Counted from the stretch's first letter, positions 36,080 to 44,855 are shown. The stretch: 45,059 nucleotides of DNA from an uncultured Collinsella sp. (GCA_902478365.1 CABSKX010000011.1:1-45059), one strand, 5' to 3'. Made by a program: numbers and translations. Notes: a model not told the origin generated them from the sequence alone.

Positions 36080-37450
36080 ATGGCGACTGCCGATCGTCCC
36101 ACGTTGTTTATCAATGCGACCGTTCTGGATGGCTCGGAGCATATGGAGCCGCAGCCCGATATGGCCGTGGCCGTTGAACGCGGTGTCATCACCTGGATTG
36201 GTCCGAGCGCCGTGGCGCAAGCACCTGCAGGTGCCGAGGTTATCGACCTGGCCGGCGCGTACCTCATGCCGGGCCTCATCAATATGCATGTGCATCTGTG
36301 CGGTTCGGGCAAGCCGGTTTCGGCGGGCGATGCGGGCGCGCTGATGAAGAAGCTCGATAATCCCGTGGGGCGCGCCATCGTGCGCCATATTCTTAAGGGC
36401 AGCGCCCAACAACAACTGGCAAGTGGCGTGACCACGGTGCGCGGCGCGGGCGATCCGCTGTTTGCCGATCTGGCCGTGCGCGATGCTATCGACGCCGGCA
36501 AGTATCAAGGTCCTCGCCTGGTGGCGCCGGGAACGGGCGTCACGGTTCCGGGCGGCCATGGTGCGGGCTTGTTCGCCCAGGTGGCAAACAGTCCCGCCGA
36601 GGCAGCCGAACAGGTGCGCGACCTGTATGCGCGCGGTGCCGACGTCATTAAGCTGTTCGTAACGGGCGGCGTGTTCGACGCCACCGAGGTGGGCGAGCCG
36701 GGCGTGCTGCGCATGCCGGTCGAGGTTGCCGCGGCGGCGTGCAAGGCTGCGCACGAGGTGAGTCTGCCGGTTATGGCCCATGTCGAGAGTACCGAGGGCG
36801 TGAAGGCCGCGCTTGAGGCCGGCGTTGACACGATTGAGCACGGCGCTCCGTTGACGCCCGAGATTCTGGAGCTGTACCGTGGCGCCGCGGGCACGCAGCT
36901 CGAGGGGCGTGCGCCCAGTGTTACCTGCACTATCAGCCCGGCGCTGCCGTTTGTATTGCTCGACCCGAAAAAGACCCATTCGACCGATACGCAAAAGAAG
37001 AACGGCGATATCGTGTGCTCGGGCATTATCGAGAGCGCCCGTGCCGCACTGGAAGCTGGCGTTAAGGTGGGCCTGGGCACGGACTCGAGCTGCCCGTTCG
37101 TGACGCAGTACGACATGTGGCGTGAGGTGGCCTATTTTGCCAAGTATGTCGGCGTGAGCAACGCCTTCGCACTGCATACGGCTACGCAAGTCAATGCCGA
37201 GCTGCTGGGGTTAGGCGGCGAGACCGGCACAATCGAGTGCGGCAAGGCCGCCGATATCCTGGTGACGCGCAAGAACCCGCTCAATGACCTGTGCGCACTG
37301 CGTGAGCCGACGCGCGTGATGTGTCGCGGCGATCTGGTGCGCAAGCTCAAGGTGAAGCGTATTCCCGAGGTGGATGCCGAGCTCGACGCGATTATGGCCA
37401 TGCCAGCCGAAGCGCTTGCCGAGGAGCTGGCCCGCGACGGCGTGGCGTAG
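36080..37450 (+). CDS. Metal-dependent amidohydrolase
   Basis: A 456-residue amidohydrolase-superfamily enzyme that uses zinc-type metals to cleave amide or similar bonds. Metal motifs are intact: HVHLCGSG after the first barrel strand, the region DVIKLFVTGGV with its Lys, MAHVESTEGVKAALEAGVDTIEHG with two histidines, and GTDSSCPF with the catalytic Asp. The N- and C-terminal strands form the usual small beta domain (LFINATVLDG; ADILVTRKNPL). It resembles imidazolonepropionase-like, prolidase-like members; the substrate cannot be read from sequence. The ATG at 36080 has GGGAGGAG 6 nt upstream; the earlier ATG at 36047 lacks one. Confidence 0.88.
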   Translation: MATADRPTLFINATVLDGSEHMEPQPDMAVAVERGVITWIGPSAVAQAPAGAEVIDLAGAYLMPGLINMHVHLCGSGKPVSAGDAGALMKKLDNPVGRAIVRHILKGSAQQQLASGVTTVRGAGDPLFADLAVRDAIDAGKYQGPRLVAPGTGVTVPGGHGAGLFAQVANSPAEAAEQVRDLYARGADVIKLFVTGGVFDATEVGEPGVLRMPVEVAAAACKAAHEVSLPVMAHVESTEGVKAALEAGVDTIEHGAPLTPEILELYRGAAGTQLEGRAPSVTCTISPALPFVLLDPKKTHSTDTQKKNGDIVCSGIIESARAALEAGVKVGLGTDSSCPFVTQYDMWREVAYFAKYVGVSNAFALHTATQVNAELLGLGGETGTIECGKAADILVTRKNPLNDLCALREPTRVMCRGDLVRKLKVKRIPEVDAELDAIMAMPAEALAEELARDGVA

Positions 37451-37451
37451 G

Positions 37452-37480
37452 TGTGACAAAGGGACGGTCCCTTTGTCACA
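37452..37480. repeat. Perfect 29-nt hairpin
   Basis: TGTGACAAAGGGAC (37452-37465) and GTCCCTTTGTCACA (37467-37480) flank a single G. Palindromes with this GGGAC centre occur in the intergenic DNA of varied bacteria. It lies at the end of the amidohydrolase gene, just before the shared terminator. Confidence 0.7.
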
Positions 37481-37484
37481 ATCA

Positions 37485-37524
37485 AAAAAGCCGAGGTCTC
37501 AGTGCGAGGCCTCGGCTTTTATTT
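37485..37524. terminator. Bidirectional terminator
   Basis: AAAAGCCGAGG (37486-37496) pairs with CCTCGGCTTTT (37510-37520), with A-rich and T-rich flanks. It sits between the converging amidohydrolase and zinc-ribbon genes and can serve both. Confidence 0.85.
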
Positions 37525-37541
37525 GTCCCATGGTATGGCGG

Positions 37542-38015
37542 CTAGGAGCGCGTTTCCATCTTGGCGTGGCACTTGGGGCAGGTGACGCGGATCTTGCCCT
37601 TGCCCTTGGGGACGGAGAGCATCTGGCCGCAGTTGGGGCACTTGAGGTATGCCGTAGTCTTGCGACCCTTCCACATCTTTTTGGCCGTTCGCTTGGCGCG
37701 CTCAAAGTCTTCCTTACTGGTGCCGGCCGCGCGTGAGGCGCTGGCCGCTGCGGCCCCTCCGCCCAAGCTGGTGACGAACTTGCCCAAGCCGGGAACATTG
37801 GCAGTCGCGGCGACAAAGGCCTCGTTCTCCTTGCGACGTGCATCGATATTTTTGGACAGGCCGCGCAGCACGCCAATTACGATGACGGCGATGGCGATCC
37901 AGCTGAGCCACTGGATGCGGGCTATCGATCCGATCATCGCGATGACGATGCCGACAAAACCCATTACGATGGTGAGTTCATCCGCGCCATTGCGACCCTT
38001 CATAAAGTCATTCAT
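37542..38015 (-). CDS. Membrane protein with C-terminal zinc ribbon
   Basis: A 157-residue protein with two hydrophobic helices near residues 15-35 and 37-58 (LTIVMGFVGIVIAMIGSIA; LSWIAIAVIVIGVLRGL). A basic linker, a helical KEDFERAKRTAKKMWKGRK segment and a C-terminal zinc ribbon with CPNC and CPKC pairs follow. No function is known to me; such small membrane/zinc-ribbon proteins are common in Coriobacteriia. The Met at 38015 was preferred (AAGG 8 nt upstream) over one ten residues earlier. Confidence 0.75.
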   Translation of the reverse strand: MNDFMKGRNGADELTIVMGFVGIVIAMIGSIARIQWLSWIAIAVIVIGVLRGLSKNIDARRKENEAFVAATANVPGLGKFVTSLGGGAAAASASRAAGTSKEDFERAKRTAKKMWKGRKTTAYLKCPNCGQMLSVPKGKGKIRVTCPKCHAKMETRS

Positions 38016-38070
38016 GCAAATTGCCTTTCGTTCGATATGCTGCACGCCTTTATACCCGATTTAGAGCAAG

Positions 38071-38117
38071 GGGGACAGGTTAATCTGCACCAAGGTGGTG
38101 CAAACATACCTGTCCCC
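38071..38117. repeat. Hairpin with GGGGACAGGT arms
   Basis: GGGGACAGGT (38071-38080) pairs with ACCTGTCCCC (38108-38117), and an inner TGCACC/GGTGCA pair follows. The combination of GGTGCA and GGGGAC resembles 741-810. A further half-copy (GGTGCA and CTGTCCCC) follows at 38131-38153. Confidence 0.65.
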
Positions 38118-38161
38118 GGAACGCCAGGACGGTGCAAAGAAGTCTGTCCCCAATGCCCCAA

Positions 38162-38434
38162 TTACTTGGAGAGCTTGTCGACGACGCGTTCGATCTCGGC
38201 GAGCTTGGCGGCTTTGAGGTCTTCGTCGCCCGATTCGATTGCCGAAGTCACGCAGCCCTCGATATGCGCCTTGAGCACGTCGGCGTTAATGCGCGCGAGG
38301 AGCGCCTGTGTGGCCATGAGCTGCGTGGAGATATCGACGCAATAACGGTCCTCATCGACCATCCGCAAGATGCCGTCGATCTGGCCGCGTGCCGTCTTGA
38401 GCATGCGGGTCACCGATTTATGGTCTGCCATCAT
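38162..38434 (-). CDS. csoR: Copper-sensing repressor CsoR
   Basis: A 90-residue all-helical repressor of the CsoR/RcnR family. Its Cu(I) ligands are present as C32, H57 and C61 (YCVDISTQ; AHIEGC), the C-H-C set that marks copper-binding members. It would leave its operator when copper is high, allowing copA-copZ transcription. The Met at 38434 (GAGGA 6 nt upstream) is chosen; the frame remains open further upstream only because of a palindrome. It follows copA and copZ on the same strand, 135 nt after copZ with a family B repeat between, so co-transcription is plausible but unproven. Confidence 0.92.
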   Translation of the reverse strand: MMADHKSVTRMLKTARGQIDGILRMVDEDRYCVDISTQLMATQALLARINADVLKAHIEGCVTSAIESGDEDLKAAKLAEIERVVDKLSK

Positions 38435-38477
38435 GGCGGGTCCTCGTTTCTGGTCGATCTTCCGGATGCCCCCGTCG

Positions 38478-38542
38478 GTTGCGGTGAAATACGGACTGTT
38501 TAAAGGCCTAGGGCGGCTCAACAGTCCGTATTTCACCGCAAC
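38478..38542. repeat. Perfect 23-bp inverted repeat, family B copy 3
   Basis: The left arm starts GTTGCGGTGAAATACGGAC (38478-38500), the right arm is 38520-38542, and the loop is 19 nt. Total length of 65 nt matches the two other copies. It lies between copZ and csoR. Confidence 0.8.
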
Positions 38543-38569
38543 TTCTGAGGATTGAGTAGGCAGCGACTG

Positions 38570-38791
38570 CTATGCGGCGGTCACCGAAAGGGCGTGGAAC
38601 TTCTCGCCGGCGCCCTCGACGGCGGCAGTGAGCTGTTCAGCGGTCACGGTGTCGGCGCACTCCACCTGTACGGTCTGAGTCTCGTGATCGGCATCGGCGT
38701 CGGTCACGCCGGCAACGTTGAGCAGCGCCGTCTCGACGGTGGCGTCGCAATGGCCGCACATGAGGCCGGAAGTCTTGATTGTGTAACGCAT
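38570..38791 (-). CDS. copZ: Copper chaperone (HMA domain)
   Basis: A 73-residue heavy-metal-associated domain protein with the Cu(I)-binding MCGHC motif (C12, C15), as in CopZ. It would carry copper to the CopA ATPase and to CsoR. The Met at 38791 has GGGAGG 7 nt upstream. It is 147 nt downstream of copA with a long palindrome between, in the same orientation. The open frame runs further 5' into that palindrome and is rejected. Confidence 0.92.
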   Translation of the reverse strand: MRYTIKTSGLMCGHCDATVETALLNVAGVTDADADHETQTVQVECADTVTAEQLTAAVEGAGEKFHALSVTAA

Positions 38792-38820
38792 GGGTATTCC
38801 TCCCTGTTGTGTCTGCTTTC

Positions 38821-38906
38821 CCAGGCACCCGACCTTGACCTTCAAGCCGTCGCTCGCGTACCAAAGTACGCGTCGCTCCTCTTTCAGGTCAATCTCGGGC
38901 ACCTGG
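38821..38906. repeat. 86-nt imperfect cruciform between copA and copZ
   Basis: Outer arms 38821-38846 (starts CCAGGCACCCGACCTTGACC) and 38881-38906 pair with six mismatches in 26. The centre is a perfect CGCGTAC-CAAA-GTACGCG hairpin (38855-38872). Transcribed from the copA side, it would sit in the copA-copZ messenger. Confidence 0.6.
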
Positions 38907-38938
38907 AAAACCCGTTCTAAATGGACTTAATGGTGAGC

Positions 38939-41278
38939 TTATTTTGCCACTTTTGGCTTAAAGGATTTTAAGCGCAGCGCATTGCTTACGACGCAGACAC
39001 TCGACAGGCTCATGGCCGCGGCGCCAAACATCGGCGAGAGTTGCCAACCGGTGAGGGGGAAGAACACGCCCGCCGCCAGCGGAATGCCGATGCCGTTGTA
39101 GAACAGCGCCCAGAACAGGTCCTGCTTGATGTTGCGAATTGTGGCGCGCGACAGCTCGATGGCGCGAGCGACGTCCATGAGGTCGCTGCGCATGAGTACC
39201 ACGTCGGCGCCCTCCTTGGCGATGTCGGCGCCGGTGCCGATAGCAAGGCCTACGTCGGCGCGCGCCAGGGCGGGGGAGTCGTTGATGCCGTCGCCTACCA
39301 TGGCGACCTTGCCGCCCACATCCTGCAGCTCGCGGACGTGGCGCTCCTTGTCGGCAGGGAGGACGTCGGCGATGACCTGTTCGCTGCTCAGCCCCACGCG
39401 GCGGGCGATCGCTTCGGCTGTCACGCGGTTGTCGCCGGTGAGCATGCGCACGTCGATGCCGAGCTTGCGGAGCGCGGCGATGGCCTCGGCGCTCGTCTCC
39501 TTGACCTCGTCAGCCGCGGCGATGGTGCCGGCAAGCTCGCTGTTCTTGGCAAAGAACAGCGGTGTCTTGCCCTCGGCGGCGAGCTGTTCGGCAAGACCCG
39601 CGGGCACGGTAACGCCCAGCTCGTTCATCAGGCGCATATTGCCGGCGGCAATGGCGTTTTGCCCCTCGCGCGCCGTAACGCCACGACCAGGCACGGCGGC
39701 AAAGTCCTCGACCGTGCGCGCGACAATTCCGCGCGTCTCGCACTCGGCCATAATCGCCTCGGCCAGCGGGTGCTCGCTCGAGCGCTCCAACGCGGCAGCG
39801 AGTTTCAGTAACGCCTTTTCACTCATAGTGGGCGAGCCGTCGGCGCGCGCGGCAACCACAATGTCGGTCACGGCAGGCTTGCCGCGGGTGACTGTGCCCG
39901 TCTTATCGAGCACCACGGTGCCCACGCTGCGCAGGTTCTCCAACGCCTCGGCGCTCTTGAACAGAATGCCCATCTCGGCGCCCTTGCCGGTGCCGACCAT
40001 AATGGCGACGGGCGTGGCCAGGCCCAGCGCGCACGGGCAGCTGATTACCAGCACGGCCACGGCGGAGGTGAGCGCTTCGTTGATGCTTCCGGTCAGCACC
40101 ATCCACGCCACAAAAGTTACGGCAGAGATTACAAACACCACGGGCACGAACACGCCGGCGACCTTGTCGGCCATGCGGGCGATGGGCGCCTTGGTGGCGT
40201 TGGCGTCCTCGACGAGCTGGATAATCTTGGCGAGCGACGTGTCGGCGCCCACACGCGTAGCGCGGAAGGTAAACGATCCGGTGCGGTTGACAGTGGCGGC
40301 GTTGACGGTGTCGCCGGCGGTCTTTTCCACGGGGATGGACTCGCCGGTGAGCGCGCTCTCGTCCACGGCCGAGCTACCCTCGAGCACCACGCCGTCGACG
40401 GGGATGAACTCGCCGGGGCGCACACGCAGTATCTGACCGGGCAGAATGGCATCGACGTCGACGGTGGCCTCGGTGCCGTCCTCGACCATGACGGTCGCGG
40501 TCTTGGGCGCCAGGTCAATGAGCGCCTCGATGGCGCCGCCGGTCTTGGATTTGCTGCGTGTCTCGAGGTATTTGCCCACGGTGACCAGCGACAGGATCGT
40601 GCCCGCACTCTCAAAATACAGGTTGTCCATGCCCGTCATCATGGCCTCGTGGACCTGGCCCGCGGCCAGCTGGTCGGCCATGATAAACATGGCGTAGAGC
40701 GACCAGGCAATGGACGCGGTGGCGCCGACGGCGATGAGGGCGTCCATGGTGGGCGCGCCGTGCGCGAGCGATTTAAACCCGTTGATAAAGTACGCGTCGT
40801 TGACGTAGACGATGGGGATGAGCAGGACGAGCTCGGTGAGCGCGAGCGTCATGCTGTGGGTGTGGTCGGTGAAGATGCCGGGCAGCGGCCAGCCGAGCAT
40901 GTGCCCCATGCCTATGTAGAACAGCGGGATGAGGAAGATGATCGAGATGATGAGGCGGGTGCGCATGGCAGAGGCGGCGGCCTCCAACTTTTTGGTCGGC
41001 GACTCCATATGGGTGACGCCAGACCTGGCCTGCGAGCTACCGCTTTGGACAGCGTCGGTGCCCGTGCTGATGGGCGAGGCCGAGTAGCCAGCGCGATCGA
41101 CAGCGGTGCAGATATCGTCGGGGGAGACCTGTGCAGGGTCGTAGTCCACCAGCATAGAGCCGGCGAGCAGATTGACCGCGACGCTCTCGACGCCGTCGAG
41201 CTTGCTGACGGCACGGTCCACGTGCGCTTGGCACGCGGCGCACGTCATGCCGCCCACGTCAAACTTATCTTGAGCCAT
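38939..41278 (-). CDS. copA: Copper-exporting P1B-type ATPase
   Basis: A 779-residue copper pump that removes Cu(I) from the cytoplasm. In order: an N-terminal heavy-metal domain with MTCAAC (C13, C16), about eight membrane helices with the copper-binding C414-P-C416, the phosphorylated D458 in DKTGT, and the nucleotide hinge GDGINDSPALARAD. The linker around residues 85-100 is Ser-rich. The ATG has AAGGAG 5 nt upstream and a strong candidate promoter with the CsoR-like site. With copZ and csoR it makes a complete copper-efflux operon. Confidence 0.96.
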   Translation of the reverse strand: MAQDKFDVGGMTCAACQAHVDRAVSKLDGVESVAVNLLAGSMLVDYDPAQVSPDDICTAVDRAGYSASPISTGTDAVQSGSSQARSGVTHMESPTKKLEAAASAMRTRLIISIIFLIPLFYIGMGHMLGWPLPGIFTDHTHSMTLALTELVLLIPIVYVNDAYFINGFKSLAHGAPTMDALIAVGATASIAWSLYAMFIMADQLAAGQVHEAMMTGMDNLYFESAGTILSLVTVGKYLETRSKSKTGGAIEALIDLAPKTATVMVEDGTEATVDVDAILPGQILRVRPGEFIPVDGVVLEGSSAVDESALTGESIPVEKTAGDTVNAATVNRTGSFTFRATRVGADTSLAKIIQLVEDANATKAPIARMADKVAGVFVPVVFVISAVTFVAWMVLTGSINEALTSAVAVLVISCPCALGLATPVAIMVGTGKGAEMGILFKSAEALENLRSVGTVVLDKTGTVTRGKPAVTDIVVAARADGSPTMSEKALLKLAAALERSSEHPLAEAIMAECETRGIVARTVEDFAAVPGRGVTAREGQNAIAAGNMRLMNELGVTVPAGLAEQLAAEGKTPLFFAKNSELAGTIAAADEVKETSAEAIAALRKLGIDVRMLTGDNRVTAEAIARRVGLSSEQVIADVLPADKERHVRELQDVGGKVAMVGDGINDSPALARADVGLAIGTGADIAKEGADVVLMRSDLMDVARAIELSRATIRNIKQDLFWALFYNGIGIPLAAGVFFPLTGWQLSPMFGAAAMSLSSVCVVSNALRLKSFKPKVAK

Positions 41279-41325
41279 GGCTTCTCCTTTCTGTGACGTA
41301 GTGTCGGAAATGTTAACCTGCCGAT

Positions 41326-41356
41326 ACTATACACCCATACCCCCTGGGGGTGTCCA
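41326..41356 (-). promoter_or_regulatory. copA promoter with CsoR-like operator
   Basis: On the minus strand TGGACA (41356-41351) and TATAGT (41331-41326) are 19 nt apart. The spacer holds the G/C-run dyad ATACCCCCTGGGGGTGT (plus strand 41337-41353), much like known CsoR sites. Bound CsoR would cover the promoter. Confidence 0.6.
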
Positions 41357-41431
41357 GTACAGAAAGAAATGTATGAGATTTCGTTACAGATGAGGATGGA
41401 TGGTTGGCCGATGGACCGTCCCAACCAATCA

Positions 41432-41486
41432 TCTCAATCTGTAACATCTAGCAGGGAAAATGACCTCTAACTGTTACAGATCGAGA
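41432..41486. repeat. Single palindrome, family A unit 10
   Basis: TCTCAATCTGTAACA (41432-41446), a 25-nt centre, and TGTTACAGATCGAGA (41472-41486). It lies between the kinase gene stop (41530) and the copA promoter. The gap 41279-41529 holds this and the promoter only. Confidence 0.9.
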
Positions 41487-41529
41487 CAATTGCCGGGGAG
41501 GGGTCCCGTCATGGCAAGACGCCCGCCGC

Positions 41530-43614
41530 CTAGATACAGAACCCGGGAATCACGCAGGTTCGCTTGTTTGGCTTTTCCGCAGGGGTGGCGTACATAAAGA
41601 CGTCGCCGTCGTGGCCCACACGGTTTATGTAGAGCGTGCCTTCGGTCTTCGATGAGTCGGGGCTCACCGTGCGCTCCCACCAGCAGGTGTCCTTGCCCTT
41701 CCACTGGCGGACCATCGTCTCGTTCGTGGAATACGGGCTTACCTTGAGCTCGCGGAAGAGCTGATACTCCTTGCCCTCGCCGTTGTAGATGTCTGCCAGG
41801 TAGTGATAGTCCTCGGTAAACGAATCGGGCGGTTGCGTACCGCACAGCTCGACCATGGCGGGCAGCCAAAGGGTTGCGGGCAACTCGCTCAGGCACGATG
41901 CGCTGTTGGCGGCGCCCACATTGTTCGAGACCTTCTTGACACCTTTAATGAGCGCGCGCAACTCGTTGGGCAGCAGCTTAAGGCCGTCGCCGTTGAGCCA
42001 CTCCCGCAGCTCGCAATCTGCCCAGCCGGCGCTCGGCGGTTCAGCCGCAGCGTTGCGCTCGGCAATACCCGCGTCGAACATAAACGTCAGCCCGGCCTTG
42101 CCCGTCCCGTCCAGAAGCTCATCGTGGCGGATGCCCACAAGCTGCGCGCCAACCTGCAGCCCGTTGGTGAGCGTGATACGCTTGGTACACGGATAGGGGA
42201 TATGCCCATCGGCATCGAGCAGGTGATAGCGCTTGGCAATCTCGCGTGCCTCGCTACGGGTCTCGGCGGCCTTAATCTTGAGCGAAATCTCCTGCAGCTG
42301 ATCCCAAGTGTAGTCGTCAAGCGAACCGCGGATGCCGTCCAGGTAGTCGGGGATGCCAAAGCCATGGGTCGCCGCCCCAATGACGCTGAGCCCCGCAACG
42401 GCTGCAACGACGCCACCGATAATAAAGCGGCGGCGGGTCATGGCATCGTGCCGGGCCTGCTCCAGGATCTCTCGCGCGCGCTCGCCGGCGACGTCGACCT
42501 TAAGGTGCGTGCCAGAATCGATATCAATCGCGGCCTCGTCTCCTGTGCCTTCGCGGCCCTCGGATTCGGCATCGGTGAGGTATGCCGAGAGCACCTCGAG
42601 CATCTGCTGCTCGGTGGGACGATCGCACTGCTCGACTGAGAGACCCTTCATGATGATTTGGACGAGCGCTTCATCGCCCTCGCAGCGCGGCTCGAGCGGC
42701 GCCGGCTTGGTCTTGGTCTTTACGAGATAGAACGAGCCGGTTGCAGCGGCGTCCGTCGACTCAAAGTCAAACGGTTTGCGACCGCTGTAGAGCTGGTGCA
42801 GAATGCTCGAAAGCGCATAGACGTCGATCGCGGGCGAACGGCGAAGGGCCGCGATGCCTTCGATATCCTGCGTGAGCATCTCGGGCGCGGCGTATGCGGG
42901 TGTGGCAAAGCGCCAGATGTCGGCGCGCCGGGTGATCGTGTCGTCGCCGAGAGCCATGGTCGCGGAGCCCATGTCGATGAGGCAGGGGTCAAAGGAACAA
43001 TCGGCAATCTGCTGCTCGAGTGTTCGGCTGGTGGTGCGGAACATGATATTGGCAGGCGACAGGTCGCGATGGATGACCGGATTCACGAGGCCTTGGGTCA
43101 TCAAGAGCGCACGAAGCACGGCGTTTCCGACGGCGGCGACCATCTGGGTGGTCAGCCCGCCCGAGGCGTCGTGCGGAAGCAGGGGCAGCGCCTGCTTGAG
43201 CGAGGTGCCCTCGACCCACTCCATGAGGATGAGAGGGTCATCCTCGCACGATCCGTAGCCATAGACGCGCGGAAATCCGCGCAGGTGCGAGACGGTACAC
43301 AGATGACGGTACTCCTCGAACAGCGCGGCGGTGCTGGCCAGGTGCGCTGCCGATTGCTCGGCGGAGCGGTCGGGGGCTTGGCCGGAAAGGATGGCATTGT
43401 CCTTGAGTAGCTTGACGGCAAAGACCTCGCCGCTCGTGTTGGTCGCGCGCAGCACGTGCCCGATGTTGCCGTTGTTGCGGTGGGCCGTCTGGAGAATAAG
43501 CGTCATAAACCGACGCTTGGCGTCGTCCTCGGCGCTGGGGTCGACCGCCACGGCGGTATCGAACGTATCGAGACGGACGAGTTTGTCGCCATAGGCGCTA
43601 TCGGTAGTATCCAT
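41530..43614 (-). CDS. Membrane-anchored Ser/Thr kinase with DUF6273-like outer domain
   Basis: A 694-residue protein. Residues about 45-345 are a eukaryotic-type kinase: Lys68 in VFAVKLL, HRDLSPANI (D184, N189), DMG at 214-216 in place of DFG, and YAAPEML. The Gly-rich loop is weak (NGNIGHVL). One membrane helix lies near 396-416 (RRFIIGGVVAAVAGLSVIGAA). The outer part from about 480 looks like DUF6273: WADCELREWLN, LWLPAMVELCG, WWERTVSPDSS and a CVIPGFCI end. The Met at 43614 has AGGAA upstream; the earlier Met is rejected. An FHA protein gene lies just upstream. Substrates are unknown. Confidence 0.85.
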   Translation of the reverse strand: MDTTDSAYGDKLVRLDTFDTAVAVDPSAEDDAKRRFMTLILQTAHRNNGNIGHVLRATNTSGEVFAVKLLKDNAILSGQAPDRSAEQSAAHLASTAALFEEYRHLCTVSHLRGFPRVYGYGSCEDDPLILMEWVEGTSLKQALPLLPHDASGGLTTQMVAAVGNAVLRALLMTQGLVNPVIHRDLSPANIMFRTTSRTLEQQIADCSFDPCLIDMGSATMALGDDTITRRADIWRFATPAYAAPEMLTQDIEGIAALRRSPAIDVYALSSILHQLYSGRKPFDFESTDAAATGSFYLVKTKTKPAPLEPRCEGDEALVQIIMKGLSVEQCDRPTEQQMLEVLSAYLTDAESEGREGTGDEAAIDIDSGTHLKVDVAGERAREILEQARHDAMTRRRFIIGGVVAAVAGLSVIGAATHGFGIPDYLDGIRGSLDDYTWDQLQEISLKIKAAETRSEAREIAKRYHLLDADGHIPYPCTKRITLTNGLQVGAQLVGIRHDELLDGTGKAGLTFMFDAGIAERNAAAEPPSAGWADCELREWLNGDGLKLLPNELRALIKGVKKVSNNVGAANSASCLSELPATLWLPAMVELCGTQPPDSFTEDYHYLADIYNGEGKEYQLFRELKVSPYSTNETMVRQWKGKDTCWWERTVSPDSSKTEGTLYINRVGHDGDVFMYATPAEKPNKRTCVIPGFCI

Positions 43615-43753
43615 GGCGTTCCTTTGTCTGGCATGGGTTGCCGCACGTTTACGCGAGCAGTGCGGATATCGGTAAAGTACCATGATAGCCGCACTGCCCA
43701 CGTATACCGCTGAGCATTGTCGTTTACGACGCAGAAGGTAGAAGACGAAAGAC

Positions 43754-43782
43754 GGACGGCGACCGTCTTTCGATCGCCGTCC
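43754..43782 (-). terminator. Hairpin after the FHA gene, with an alternative fold
   Basis: GGACGGCGA (43754-43762) pairs with TCGCCGTCC (43774-43782); on the minus strand it is followed by GTCTTTCGTCTTC, a weak T-rich tail. A second pairing (GAAAGACGG 43747-43755 with CCGTCTTTC 43763-43771) excludes the first. Confidence 0.5.
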
Positions 43783-43785
43783 GCG

Positions 43786-44748
43786 CTAGTCCACAATGAC
43801 AAGGAATGTCGTGTAGAGACCCAGATGGAGCCTGTCGCTGTTTTCGATTTCCACCGGGGGATAGATCTTGCCGGGCTCGCGTAGGTCGCGCGGCGGCTCG
43901 ATTACGATATCGCCGTCGCCCGCGCCCGATTCGAGCACCGTGCCGTTGGTCGATCCAAGGCCCTGGGCGTACCAGTGCTCACCCTCAAGCCAAATGCGAA
44001 GATGTTCGCGCGATGCGTCGGCGCCCACATCGGTGATGCTGGGCGAGGTTTTGGGCAAGGATCCAATTACCGTGCCACGCGGATCGCGTGTGAGGGGATG
44101 GATTTGCATGTCGACGCAGTTGTCGGCATGTGTCCTGAGCAGACCGAGGTTGGGAGCGACGGCGTGCGGCTGATCCAGACTGCCCATAAAGCCACGTCCG
44201 ACGGTAGTTTCGGTGGTGCCAAGGTGCCCACCCGTCTTGCTGTCGCAAAAGCGCTCGACGGTGGCCACGCCCTGAACGGGATCGGCGAGCGCCCCCGTTG
44301 CCACAAAGAGCATAAGGTAAAGCGTGCTTTTCTCACGCACGGCATTGCCGTCAAAGTTGTCGATGCGATTGAGGGCATTTGCATATAGGCGGCTGTCCAG
44401 CTTGTAGCTGGCGAGAGCCGACATCATTTCGTTGGCGGCCGGACCGCGATAGTGCTCGGCGATTGCCCGATAGGCGGACTCGCCGCCGCCGAGCTTGCTG
44501 CAGATTGCCGCGGAAAGGTTGAGCGTGGTGACGGTAAAGTCGCTGTAGATGGCGGGCGCGCACTGGTCAGGCTTGCGATGGACGATGTAACGGGTGAGAT
44601 ACGAGCGGTTGGAAGAGCATTTCTCGAGCAGGGTACTGCCGAGATAAGAGTTTCCATTGATGAGCATTCGGGCGATCTCGAGATGTTTAAGACCGCCGAA
44701 CGAGCGGATATCGTTATAGAGGACCGAGCAAGGCGTCTCTGCTGCCAC
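43786..44748 (-). CDS. FHA-domain protein
   Basis: A 320-residue protein. Roughly residues 225-310 are a forkhead-associated domain, which binds phosphothreonine: GTVIGSLPKTSPSIT, SREHLRIWLEGEHWY and GLGSTNGTVLE are typical. The first 200 residues are helical and unknown. The GTG at 44748 is chosen because AAAGGAGG lies 5 nt upstream; a TTG at 44778 has none. Position next to a Ser/Thr kinase on the same strand suggests a kinase-reader pair. No signal or membrane helix is seen, so it is probably cytoplasmic. Confidence 0.85.
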   Translation of the reverse strand: MAAETPCSVLYNDIRSFGGLKHLEIARMLINGNSYLGSTLLEKCSSNRSYLTRYIVHRKPDQCAPAIYSDFTVTTLNLSAAICSKLGGGESAYRAIAEHYRGPAANEMMSALASYKLDSRLYANALNRIDNFDGNAVREKSTLYLMLFVATGALADPVQGVATVERFCDSKTGGHLGTTETTVGRGFMGSLDQPHAVAPNLGLLRTHADNCVDMQIHPLTRDPRGTVIGSLPKTSPSITDVGADASREHLRIWLEGEHWYAQGLGSTNGTVLESGAGDGDIVIEPPRDLREPGKIYPPVEIENSDRLHLGLYTTFLVIVD

Positions 44749-44855
44749 GGATACCTCCTTTGATTGCTTCCTAGCCAATATGGCGATAGGAATTAATGGC
44801 TCCCGGTGGGCGACGTATTAAATGGCTGCGCAATATACAGCGTAACCAAAGCAAC

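Noticed and set aside
38435..38536. N-terminal extension of csoR
   Set aside because: The extra codons come from the family B palindrome; the internal Met has a proper ribosome site.
38792..38902. N-terminal extension of copZ
   Set aside because: It reads through the cruciform; the Met at 38791 has GGGAGG and begins the normal domain.
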